Below, piece by piece: positions 11,001 to 21,250 of a stretch of DNA of 64,000 nt. The position numbers and the translations under genes are program-made. Below the pieces are notes generated by a model. The model ran no database searches and was not told where the DNA came from. It worked only from the letters and a program-made list of their open reading frames with translations. The stretch comes from Sipunculus nudus (lineage: Eukaryota; Annelida; Sipuncula; Golfingiida; Sipunculidae): the NCBI GenBank assembly GCA_026874595.1, contig CM049311.1, forward strand, positions 9,211,676-9,275,675, given 5' to 3'. Every line of letters starts with the position of its first letter. Within the stretch, counting starts at the first letter, position 1.

Positions 11001-13459
11001 TGTCACGGGACAAAAACCATGAAATACTTAGAAAGGAAAAATAACATATATTTCAAATTGTAATGATCCTGTGGGTCTTTTATGTTTCCTGTTCAGCTGT
11101 ATGTACCTTATACTACTTTATCTTCTTTATATTGTTTAAATCAGCACTCGCCTGTCACCTAATTTTTCATATGTTAGAGATAGGTCATTTTATTCCTCAC
11201 ATTCAATGAATGCTGCATCTGCGGCGTTCCCTTCTAATGAAAGAACTTTGCTGCAGGCCACCCTGTTAGTGTTATGATAGATAAAGCTCTCTCTTTTTTT
11301 AATTCCTTCCACTTAATAGAAATTTTAATCTTACATTAAAAGAGTGTATATTACTCTCTCACATTATTGTAGTAATGCCAGCGTGTGATAAATAACGATT
11401 TTTTGTCTGTAAATATAAGGGCGGGATAACGTAAGGATTATTAATATCCATAAGCTGAAAAAGTCCAATTATCGTATTGGCAGAGGTTTATATTTTCATT
11501 CATAGACTCTGTACATCTCAAATTTCTATGCGATAGCTAGCATGCAAATGAGTGATAATAAGTTAATTTGATATCCCTTATAAATCGAAAATTACATATT
11601 GGCAGAGGTTTATATTTTCATTCATAGACTCTGTACATCTAAAATTTCTATGCGATAGCTAGCATGCAAATGAGCGATAATAAGTTAATTTGATATTCCT
11701 TATAAATCCAAAATATACATAATTCAAAGCAAATATTTGGATAACAAAAATAAATCTTTTTGCATTTAAATACCGATTATGAATTATGATGACATATATA
11801 ACCTGTACCTTTGCGGCTACCGTTTATGACACGGTACACGTGACATGAAATATACCTGTCGCCATGGATACTTACTAGTACGGTACCAGTCGTTCAAGGA
11901 ATCTTGGATGGATAAAGATGTCAGTGACGTAACGGATCTGTCTCCCATCTTCACTCACGTCAAGGTTTGTGCTCCCGAACACAATCTGAATGTCATCCAT
12001 TTTGTCGATACTGTGGGAGAAATCTATTATAAGACTGTAATTTGCAATGCCTCTTCCGATCAGTGTCCCCAAAACTACTAATGGTGTAAGTGTAATGGCA
12101 ACCGTGGTGTTTAGAACTTTATAATTTATATTTCAGTAATAAAATAAATTTAACCGTGAGTAGTGATGTTATTTTATTCATTTTCCCTTAATCCTACTAT
12201 ATTTGAGATTGTGGGCGAGTACTTTTGTTTCGCATCTAGCGTTCTTAACAAAACCGCTCACGTAACCTGCCGCCATTTTGCATAGATACTAAAATCTGAA
12301 TGTCACAGGCCACACGTCGAAATTTTATATTTCTTTGGTTAATAACACCTCCTCCAATTATATCCCCATTTTCTTTGAACTCTGAGGATAATCGAAACCT
12401 AAGTATTAAACAATATTTTTTTTTTCAAATATAAAGTCAAATTTTCAGGCATGACCGGACAAAGTATAGATATTAAAAATTGCGGGTGCATGGTTATAGT
12501 GATTGTGTATCTCAAAAAAGATGAGCCGGGATTTCCAACAGCGAATTACAGTCTGGATTTATCGTATTACCCTTATTTTTCCCTTGTTTTCATAACTTAC
12601 TCATCTCTTAGACAATGGGCAGCCGTCAACACCCATTGTGGATGGATCAACGAACCGCCACAAAAATGCTCACTGTCCTCAATATACTCAATCGAGACCT
12701 GTAAAAGCACAGTGTGACAAATGTGACCAACATCTATAAATCCACGTTTATAGTTATGGGTGAGTTGCAAATTTGTAATTTTCTATCATTATGTCTTTAA
12801 TATAATATAATTGTCACTGAAAGAATGAGCCCAAAAATCAATCGCGATCCTGTTCCCGACAAACAAGTACGTGGAATATTAAATCAGATTTCGACAATCC
12901 TCATCCCTTAGCAAAACTATATCATAACGCTCATGGCGACTTATAACTGCTTTTTTCTCTAAATCTTCTTGAACCTTTCTGGTTATGTTATTACCGTATT
13001 CACTTAATGAATGGCTTTACCGCAATCAGCCACACCCTCCCCCCTATGGACCTCAACGTTATTTTGCCCGCTCGCTTGGTGATTTTGATGGCGTTCAATT
13101 ATGCCTGGAAGTCCCACACCCATAAATATAAGCTAAGAAAGGAAAGTTTCTCTAAATAAGCGAATAAAAGTTTTCCAGAATCCTAAAAAATTAGGGCAAA
13201 TCTTGGCCTAGAACACCGGAGGGGGGGGGGCATTTTGAGCCCGGGGTGCTCATTATGTTGTTTCGGTATAACTGACATACGGATGAATGTAGGCTATGGA
13301 ACGTATGCTACACGTTGGCATAATAAACCAACAATATGATGATGTAACGTCATCTTACCATCCAGGGCCACTTCTTCCGGTCAGTGACTTCTGTACCACC
13401 AAAGATGACCAAATTCAGATCAAACAGGCCCTCTGTGTGACCGCTAACACCACATGAAG
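7923..13459 (-). CDS. Chymotrypsin-fold (S1A) serine protease domain, six exons
   Basis: The exons, in transcript order, are 13359-13459, 12601-12698, 11876-12010, 10692-10834, 10007-10161 and 7923-8090. Every intron phase matches: 0, 2, 2, 1, 0. The spliced frame gives about 266 residues: a linker with CGVSG; the mature start [24 protein letters not shown] (His57); [11 protein letters not shown] (Asp102); CHVTGWG; and GDSGGPLLC (Ser195), ending WIKKTCECV. All three catalytic residues are present, so it should be an active secreted endopeptidase. In chymotrypsin numbering the S1 pocket reads Lys189, Thr216 and Phe226, unlike trypsin, chymotrypsin or elastase. The residue before IFGG is Val, not Arg or Lys, so activation by a trypsin-like enzyme is not expected. 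Intron 5 must use a GC donor. It is probably the C-terminal part of the modular gene at 14959-19829. Confidence 0.9.
8625..9646. mobile_element. TIR element, pogo/Tigger-like ends
   Basis: The ends are inverted: CAGTAGAGCGCCGT at 8625 and ACGGCGCTCTACTG ending at 9646, followed by subterminal TTTCCGAAAATTCG-type repeats at both ends. The left flank is TA; the right flank is TG, so the TA duplication is imperfect. The interior (8818-9120, minus strand) has an open stretch I do not recognise. It sits in the last intron of the protease gene. Assignment to Tc1/mariner-pogo rests on the CAGTAGA terminus and is tentative. Confidence 0.75.
10007..10161 (-). CDS. Serine protease exon before the active Ser, with a GC donor
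   Basis: Phase 1 to 0, acceptor CCCTACAG. It encodes [20 protein letters not shown], then C, and [14 protein letters not shown]. The donor is GCAAGT. The GT four bases further on would put a stop (AGG TGA) at the next exon, while the GC site gives an uninterrupted TCP|GDSGGP. Confidence 0.88.
10692..10834 (-). CDS. Serine protease exon: catalytic Asp
   Basis: Phase 2 to 1, acceptor CTTTGTAG, donor GTATCA. It encodes [33 protein letters not shown] and [13 protein letters not shown]. The Asp in NNDIAL is Asp102. Confidence 0.92.
11475..11718 (+). repeat. Tandem duplication, 2 x 122 bp
   Basis: Two nearly identical units begin TATTGGCAGAGGTTTATA, at 11475 and 11597. They lie in the intron between the two middle protease exons. 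Only a few substitutions separate them, so the duplication is recent. Confidence 0.9.
11876..12010 (-). CDS. Serine protease exon: between His57 and Asp102
   Basis: Phase 2 to 2, acceptor TCCCACAG, donor GTAAGT. It encodes [18 protein letters not shown] and [14 protein letters not shown], with the VFGSTNL and IHPRF strands normal for S1A enzymes. Confidence 0.9.
12601..12698 (-). CDS. Serine protease exon: catalytic His
   Basis: Phase 0 to 2, acceptor TTTTACAG, donor GTAAGT. It encodes [20 protein letters not shown] then [17 protein letters not shown] holds the catalytic His and its disulphide Cys. Confidence 0.92.
13359..13459 (-). CDS. Serine protease exon: linker and zymogen activation site
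   Basis: Phase 1 to 0. It encodes [15 protein letters not shown] then [18 protein letters not shown], with a GTAAGA donor. The Cys should pair with the Cys in VQPVCLPD and tie the N-terminal part to the protease. Its acceptor (TATATCAG) is formed by the edge of an (AT)n microsatellite. Confidence 0.85.

Positions 13460-13462
<3 letters not shown>

Positions 13463-13527
<65 letters not shown>
13463..13527. repeat. (AT)n microsatellite
   Basis: About 32 uninterrupted AT units. On the minus strand the run ends in TATATCAG, directly at the start of the first protease exon. Confidence 0.97.
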
Positions 13528-13529
<2 letters not shown>

Positions 13530-14954
13530 ATTAAATGATCACTTCAAGGGAAAGGCTATGTTCACAGAAAGGAGGGAAATCATATCCTCTCGTCTCATAT
13601 TTGGAAAAATCCTTGGTTGGTCAATACTATTTGACAAAATCATGAAAATTAGCGCAATATTTAAAGATATCCTGTTAAGGATAATACAAAAAAAAAACCC
13701 AGCCAGCCAGCAATCAGTCGAAATAACAGTGGTAATGGTTTAGTTACTTAGTGATCGATGAAATAAAAATAGAGAGAAAACATTGAAAAAATTATCTGCA
13801 TAATCGCATCTGGTAGTCAGATTATTACCCAAAATGAACTCCTTAGTGTTTATGGCGATTATACATTGACTATTTCAAATCGCATGGTATGATATCAGCA
13901 AATTCAAGTAAAATCCTACCATTTACTTTTGAAAGCCGTGAAAATAGCACGAATGTTCCAATTACACTACATCATTGAACACTAATTAAAAGAGCGTATT
14001 GAAATTGTAAAAGGCCGAAGGAAGAATAACTGTTTGTGATCAAACATGATCTCGGGCAGTTCAATGTATATCCATATGATGTATATATTTGTTACCATGA
14101 TCCTAGTCTTTACAGCCAGCTACATACACCAACCAGTGTATAAAATAATTACAGGAATCGCGGCTATTTGATTTTGGAAAAAAAAACCCCAACTTATATG
14201 GGCATGTTGGTGTCAGATGAAAAGGGCTCCAATCAAGCCGAAGTTAAACACTTATTTAAGGTCACGTCACATTTACATTTTATGAAAAAAACGGACCCTG
14301 TTCTGTAGTTGGAGTCGTCCATTTGTTGAGGACTATGGAAAACGTTTGATGCTGAAGAATATGTTCAGTAAAGTACTTATAAAATTTTGTGGTTACAATT
14401 CGCCTGGACATCATTTCTAGAATTTGAAACATATTTTTAAAGAAATTCCAGTAGCTTAAATTAAAACATTATCGCCTCAGTGTTGACAGATCACTTTCAA
14501 GTACTTAGAAACACTCTAGCACCTAGTTGAATTGTCCTTCTTTTGAATTTCAAATTGGGCAAGTTTTGTTAACATTTATTTAAGATTGGCTGGAATAAAA
14601 AAACATTTTTGTCATAGCAGGTTTTCTTGTCAGCTGGATTGGCGCCTATACATATATGACGTATATATGACGTCAGCTAATGCCCGAAAAGAATATGAAA
14701 CGTCGTTACGTGGAGGTGGTCGATACACAAGAATGTACAATTACTATTTACAGTTAAACAATGTGAATGAAGATGAAAAACAATTAACTGTTTATGGTTT
14801 ATGAAGATTTGTTACATAGGTATATATTATTTCAAGAATACATGGCGGTTAATTCTGTAAAAAAATCATAATTATTGGTTTGATGGTCTAGTGAATTCTA
14901 CTGCAAACATTGTAAAATTCAACTTATTTGTTTTAAGTTTAAGGAATCACGGCT
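13528..14954. other. Unresolved stretch between module exons and protease exons
   Basis: If the module and protease parts form one gene this is an intron, perhaps with one small undetected exon. I found no signal-peptide exon for a separate protease gene on the minus strand here, and no polyadenylation signal clearly ending the module part. Confidence 0.4.
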
Positions 14955-14958
14955 TCAC

Positions 14959-15070
14959 ATGCTTCTTTTTAGTGATCCATAACAGAGAGTGAAATAATGT
15001 TCCCCGTTCCAGCTTCGTATGTTCATTGCAGCCCTCAGGGGGTATCCCGCCATTATCTGCCTCAGTTCAC
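14959..15070 (-). CDS. Module 3, last exon
   Basis: It encodes ELRQIMAGYPLRAAM and WNGEHYFTLCYGSLKRS, aligning with KDDM...ADKAM...YRTLCYG of module 2. It ends either at a GT donor (14958, phase 2), at a possible GC donor four bases earlier (phase 1, which would fit the protease exon), or by reading on to TGA at 14955-14957. Confidence 0.7.
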
Positions 15071-18000
15071 CTACTGAATGTTTATTCAACCACTTCACGT
15101 GTTTCTGTAGAAATATATTATACGACACCAAATTTTAATATAGAGTTATCAGGTCACTAATATCCATACCTTAAGTCCTAATTGTTTTATTTCTTATATT
15201 TCTTGTTACTTGTCACAGTCATTTGGCGAATCAGTTTTCCTTAATTTATGCTGGGCTCGACTGACAATGAATTAGATGAAACCATACACTTACCAAGCTT
15301 CAATTCCTCGTCATTTAGAAAAAAACGTACGGTTTTAGCTTGATAGGTATGGAACAATCGTTCCAATTTTGAGTATATATATATTCTTATTATTTTTTAT
15401 TTATAAGTTTTTTTATTATAATCATTTTTTATTATTCTAAATTTTAACATAAAGTTTGGAATGTATGATTTATAATGCAATCGCTTTATATTGTTTCTCT
15501 CTGTTTCTTTATAGCTATATATTTTATACCATTCACCTTTCTCCTTAAGATATTTGGTTTATACCTATCTGATATTAAATAATATGTATATCTTATTGTA
15601 TATACAACATCTCATAAATATTGTAACCTTAAGCATATGAGCTGCATGAATATAATAAACTAATAATAATCTAGCTGGTACTCAACCTTATTAACTGTGC
15701 TATACGCACAAGATGTATATTATGTTTCCCATGCACAGATTAACCGGGCAATCAAATTTCTAATATCGTTAATATGTAATGTCACTCTGTTAACGACTCT
15801 ACATATTACTGGATGCTTTTTTTGCGAAAGACAGCTTTGACAATTATGGAAGAAGTTCGGTTTCCTAACCTTGTTGATGGTAGGACTGCCCGTGCCAACT
15901 TCCAAGCATCCTGCCTCAGTCCACAGATCGAGCAGACATGCTGTGCTGTGGGGTCCTGGTGTATCATCATCTTCACATATAGCTTAATGACATAAACATA
16001 GATATTCTACACAAAACTATGGAATTATGCTTAAATGTAATATGAAAGATAGACAAAAGAGAATAACTACCCAACACCTTTGGAAATATCAACACAAATA
16101 AAAGACAAATATGTGGACGTTTTGGAAAGACCAAATATTATAAGTCAAATAATCATTTTTGACCCTATAAGGTCACTAAAATTTAGGGGAATTCTATTGC
16201 CCAAGGTTAAATAGAATAAATAATTAGACCAACCCGATTTTGCTTCCTCTAAATTAGAAAGACGGAAATATAGCATAAATGTACGGTAAACTTTACATCC
16301 TGTTATTATAACAGGATAATAATGGGTAAAGTTCACGATGAAATGATATTCAGAACAATAATGAAGGTCAATTTATAGATGGTGACTGATATATCATGAA
16401 GAAGACTGCATAGTTTGTTATAATTCTTGCAACAATAAAAGACAATTTTAATAATGATTATAGGCTGACCTAGCTTCAGATATGATTTGATTTAAGAAAA
16501 TGGCATTAACTAGACTGTAATAGGATTATATAATATGCAGTGATTTTAATTCAATGGTCAAAATGAAAGAAACATCTGTCAAACCGTACTTAAAAGATAA
16601 ATAATTCGGCAAAGCAACTCAATGCCTTCCATTGCATTCTAGCCAGTTCCAATAAAAAACTTTCTGCGATCCTGCTAATCGTAGCATTTTCAAATGATGC
16701 AGAAAGATAAAGGTAAAAGCAGCAGGGAACACATCTGACATGCGCATAAAGGATCGTGATATATTGTTGATAGATGTGTTAGATTTATAATCATGTGTTA
16801 GAATTAAACGTGTTAGAATTATAATCATGTTAAACGTGCGGACGTTTACACGGACGTCATTTATGTTTAGAAAGTGAAGACCCAATTGAGCGCTTAAGAA
16901 GAATACTACTCCTGTTTGATTAAAATGCCTGTAAGCAAATCACTCTTTATTAAACAATTCAATGTTCTGTATAAAATTCATCAAAACGGACCAAATTAAA
17001 GGCCAATAAGACACTGATAGAGAAAAACATTACCTCATTACATGACCCATATTTGCTGGAAAAGCTGAAGAATGCGCATAAATCTTGAATATATAACTGT
17101 ATAATAAAGGAGAAATCAGGTATCGGCAAACTACCTTCATCAATCTTCTACGCAAATGTACAGATACCTAAAGGTTTGATGGCATGCAAAAATAATACTG
17201 CGCCAGCGTACTGAAACTCTGTTGCGGCAGGTACGATGACAGAAGGCTAACTGACTAAGCGTCCGGTAATCTGGGGCAATTTCTCTCTTGATTATTGAGA
17301 TAATTACAGATATTATGCGAGTAAAAATATCACGTCGTCAGAGAGCAAGAGCCCCGCTTTTTCTTCTAGAAAAGTGTGTAAAGTGTGTAAGTAGAAGTAA
17401 CTATCGGTTACAACCACGACTACAACTCAACAAGGCCAAAATAATAATAAACATACTGGTATCCCTGATGCCATAACAAAGTGTCCGGTAGGGGACGCCC
17501 TCCTCATTGCTCATTGCTTTGTCAGCTTCCTGCTTGAAGAAGGCCATGTCATCCTTCATTCCCTTTACCGTGGCCGTGTTCCACCATTCCATGTCGTACC
17601 TTGACCTGGTGGGACTTGCTGTTCCGTTGAGGAAACACCCGGCTTTCAGCCAGTTTTTCTTTAGGCACTCCATCTTGTGAGGTCCATAACTGTCATCTTT
17701 GTTGCAATCAGCTGTAAAAAAAAAATGAAAAAAGCACGAGGATATGGTTATGGATTAACATGCGCAATAATGGATCGGTATCAAACTGTTGTGTACTGTA
17801 CATGTTGTGACCACGAGATACAAAGCATACAAAGCATATTAAAGTTTGGCGACAGATATGACGTCAGATTTCCTTTGACTGATCCGTCCTACAGTAATAC
17901 CTTCATTAATATACCTACAGCAATATGAAAGAATGGCTCGTCAGTGAAAGAAAGTTTAGTTTCATTAACGTTCTCAGATGTGCGTTTCGTGAGCTGAACA

Positions 18001-19829
18001 TTCTGTCTGTGCCCTGTTCTCTCGACATAGTTGATTCTGTCATTACAGAGTATCTAAGGGAAGCTGAAATAACAACGTTCCTGCTATCTTGGTTCCGCTT
18101 TTGGCCCCAGTTCTACATCCCAAGTCACCAACGGACTTGGCTTACCGTTTTGCTCCCTCAATTTAGTTCAGGAGCTCTAGTTCATCCTTGTGAAACCCCG
18201 ACTCCAAGGTAGTCCTACAAAGATTCATTACTACCGATTTATTCCTTCTCGTATTAACTGGTCTGTCTCTCTGGCTAACCGACCATTCAGAGTTCCATTT
18301 CTCATCAGTAGCATACGTTTCTGTCCATGCACTGCTTACTTGTAACTAGATCTTTTTTGCCTGTGATATAATTCCATACGGTATACCGTGAAATCCATAA
18401 TGTCGTTCAGACTGCGGACGACCACATATTTCCACATATGATAGTTTTTTTTAGTTCTCAAACAACTCCCGACTCGAGTGATCGTCGGAATTCTAGCAAA
18501 ATTTTGGAATACACCAGAAATACTGTGTGGGTCTGCAGGTATCCAGTCCGTCCTGTGCTTGGTCACCTTTCTACTCCCGTACCCACACAAATATTTATAC
18601 TCGACATAAAGCCATATATTATGTGAGCATAGATTTAATCTCGGTCACCCGGATATTACTATCATATAACTAAGAGGAAGATCTTTTCTCTTTCAGATAA
18701 CGTCAAGCATTTGTCTACAGTAAAATAATGTCTTATGGGTCGCATGAGATGCGATAAATTTGTCGACTGATTGATAATAATTTTCATAATAATAATCTAT
18801 TTTAAATACAAGACTTGTCTAACACCAGTTCAAAATTTCGGTCAATATGTCAAATAACTGGACTGATTTTTCAGTCAATTTGTAAATGCCTGAAAATTTC
18901 AATCATTTTGTATAATGCCTGAGTTAATCAGGCATTTTGTAAATGACTGAAAATTTCAGTCAATTTACAAATTGACTGATTTTACACATTGACTGTAACA
19001 TATATATAACTTCTATCAGTCATATATACTGATGCACGATTCCTTTATACTCACAATACTTATGTCCGTAGCATTCTTTCCGGTACATGATGTAACCTTG
19101 GTCAGCCTCCCACTTGATGGCCTCAACAGCTCCCAGATATTCTGCGGCAGTCAGGTTTTGGCTGTCGTCTTTGAATACGGATTTGTCTGGACCAGCGTTC
19201 CTGTTAAGTTTACATCCGCCCTCTACCCACCACTTCTGGAGACAGACGAGGCTGTGAGGGCCAGGAGTGTCATCTGCTACATCACAGGGGTCTTGGTTAA
19301 AAAAGATAAAAATTCGTTCTCAAAACAGAATATTGCTACGTGTAATCTTTTATGATAAAAATTATTTTTTAAGAATATCCATTAACTATTATGCCCACAT
19401 TTGTAGTAAGTGGTAATATCAGACTTAAACAAAATATGAATATCTTTTATTTTCAAGTTAGTTTTACAAATAAATAACTGCTTCGAAAAGCATTCTAACA
19501 TTTTACCAGATAGCTAGTGACAAACAGACTGGTGACATTATTTTATTTATGTATAAGATATCACTTACAAGTAATTCAAACGAATTTAAAATTAGGCCAC
19601 TCAGGCAATTCCTGATAAACATGTAACTTTAACATTTCTTGTTTATTGATTGATACTACTCTTGCAATTTACCACAAAAAGAAAAGAATGATCTGTATTC
19701 TGGACTGAGCTACAGATAATAATGAGGGATTATAAATACAAAGTATAAATAATGAATAAAAGAGTTACCATTATCGCCCTTGGTCACCATTACCATGGCA
19801 ACGATCACTATGGTTTGTAACATCTGCAT
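14959..19829 (-). CDS. Secreted protein with three four-cysteine modules (N-terminal part of the protease gene, or a separate gene)
   Basis: Exons in transcript order: 19769-19829 (signal peptide), 19055-19291 (module 1), 17457-17711 (module 2), 15870-15982 and 14959-15070 (module 3, with a short exon between them near 15294). The first three junctions are all phase 1. Each module follows the pattern C-x2/3-DD-x-GPH-x3-CL-x3-W-x3-GC, about 45-60 residues, then CYG: four cysteines each. I do not recognise the family. Phase-1 symmetric module exons suggest spread by exon duplication. All exons share strand and order with the protease downstream, so one protein with modules followed by a protease is the simplest reading. 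The last join is not solved: the GT donor at 14958 is phase 2, while the protease exon needs phase 1. Confidence 0.75.
15294..15306 (-). CDS. Possible 13-base micro-exon inside module 3
   Basis: GAATTGAAGCTTG lies between an AG acceptor (preceded by a T run and TCTAAAT) and a strong GTAAGTG donor. It runs from phase 0 to phase 1, exactly what is needed to join the flanking exons as ...INK-ELKLG-ELRQIM... A longer exon starting near 15331 is possible but does not match the upstream phase. Confidence 0.4.
15870..15982 (-). CDS. Module 3, first exon
   Basis: Phase 1 start (ATTAAG acceptor). It encodes ICEDDDTPGPHSTACLLDLW and TEAGCLEVGTGSPTINK, ending at a GTTAGG donor in phase 0. Unlike modules 1 and 2, this module is split by an intron after the third Cys. 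Confidence 0.75.
17457..17711 (-). CDS. Module 2 exon
   Basis: Acceptor TTTTTTTACAG, phase 1 to 1, donor GTATGT. It encodes SDCNKDDSYGPHKMECLKKN, then WLKAGCFLNGTASPT and VPYRTLCYGIRD. It has the same four cysteines and the GPH motif as module 1. Confidence 0.85.
18836..19003. repeat. Cluster of inverted repeats
   Basis: Alternating direct and inverted copies of a CAGTCAATTTGTAAATG / TGACTGAAAATTTCAGTCA motif can fold into nested hairpins. It lies in the intron after module 1. No coding. Confidence 0.75.
19055..19291 (-). CDS. Module 1 exon
   Basis: Acceptor TTTTTTAACCAAG, phase 1 to 1, donor GTGAGT. It encodes DPCDVADDTPGPHSLVCLQK, then WWVEGGCKLNRNAGP, and ends RKECYGHKY. A weaker acceptor at 19276 keeps the frame but would lose the first conserved Cys. 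Confidence 0.82.
19769..19829 (-). CDS. Signal-peptide exon
   Basis: It encodes MQMLQTIVIVAMVMVTKGDN, a hydrophobic core typical of a secretion signal, and ends in phase 1 at a GTAACT donor. The start is the first ATG of the frame; MLQT two codons later is an alternative. Confidence 0.8.
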
Positions 19830-20089
19830 TGTCTATGGATAACTGGGTGAAGGAAAATAGATGTTAATACGTTATCATATATGGCTTTGAACAGCAAAAT
19901 GATATTGTACCCTTGTGGGTATTGACTATTTCCTTTTCTTGTAATTAAGACAGGATTTCTTGTTCCGAGCAGCTTCGTGTATCTATAAAGCCGTGAAATT
20001 GTCTTGCAGCCATACTGTTATATATATATAACACATCAATCCGATGCAAATTAACTGTTTCAGCAGGCATTTAGATCAACCAAGATATG

Positions 20090-20092
<3 letters not shown>

Positions 20093-20136
<44 letters not shown>
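20093..20136. repeat. (GA)n microsatellite
   Basis: About 22 uninterrupted GA units. Confidence 0.97.
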
Positions 20137-20138
<2 letters not shown>

Positions 20139-20959
20139 ATATTTAAAAATATATGTGCGTAAATACATACCTCTCCGATGGTCGCTGTGGACTGTCATTG
20201 CCTTGGTAAACTGCTCAATACATATAAACAGCGAGAAATAACAATAATCATCGCAACCTTGAAAAAAGGTAATATAAAAACTCCAAACAGAGTGATCTAT
20301 CTATATTCTAATATATGGCGTCATTAATTGTCTCATTGGCCCAGGAATGATAATGTGACAGCGGGACAGGGTTCCAATACATTATTTCTATGTCAGCAAC
20401 TATCGCAAAGCGGAGTGCAAATTATCATTAATTTGACTGGTAAAATGGTTACAAATGACATGGAATTGATACTGGAGACATAGTATCTGGAGAAACGAAT
20501 TTTACCAATTACAGAAAAGTGATATTAAAAATCATATTCACCGTAACGTCCTTGGATAATTTATTGCATGAAATTGTCCGTTAACCACAACAATAAAACA
20601 TAATACTTATATGTACAAGACAAACTACCGACAAACAGAGACAAACTTCTAACACTTACATACTATGACAAACTTGTATTTATGTTGCTATTTTTCTCCA
20701 ACGGCAATGGCTTGTTCAAACTTCTATATATTTTCCCAATATGAAAAGACAGAGCAATGGCTTGAGGAGACACTGCTTGGTGAATAAGAATCAATACAGA
20801 GGGATCTGTCTAGTGACCATATAGAATGTATGGTTTAGGGAAAAACGTAGGTTTCATCGTTTTGGCAGGAAAGTTGCATCAGAGTTCAAACTAAGGAGTC
20901 CTAGCTAAAAGACTTGCAGCACATAGGTGCATGTCCTACATTCGCGTCATACCTCACGT

Positions 20960-21250
20960 CTCTCCTGCCTCGGGACACAGCTCTTAATCCTATAATCAAG
21001 AGTGACTACTTTACCTCCGTCCGACATCGTTGTCAGCGGTAACTATTTAACACTACCCGCAGGAACTCAGCAGACATTGAACAATTAACAGCAGATTAAC
21101 ATTTTGATAACGCCAATTGTGATATCAGGTGTCTGAATGTTGCTATTGTGTTTTATTCCAAAAAAAATTATTTATATGAGCTAATTGTTCATATAATATA
21201 TAACAGTTGGTGAGAATGCAAGCATTAAAACATTATCAACCTCATATACC
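20960..21250 (+). repeat. Dispersed repeat, copy A
   Basis: Shares CCTGCCTC, TTAACACTACCCGCAGGAAC, CAGACATTGAACAATT, GATAACGCCAATT and the following 100 bases with 23660-23965, same orientation. It is about 1.1 kb upstream of the module gene start. No TIR, LTR or coding seen. Confidence 0.8.

Noticed and set aside
17401-17673. Single-exon gene starting at the Met of MECLKKNW
   Set aside because: The Met is internal; the frame continues upstream to an acceptor and downstream stops in intron sequence past a GTATGT donor.
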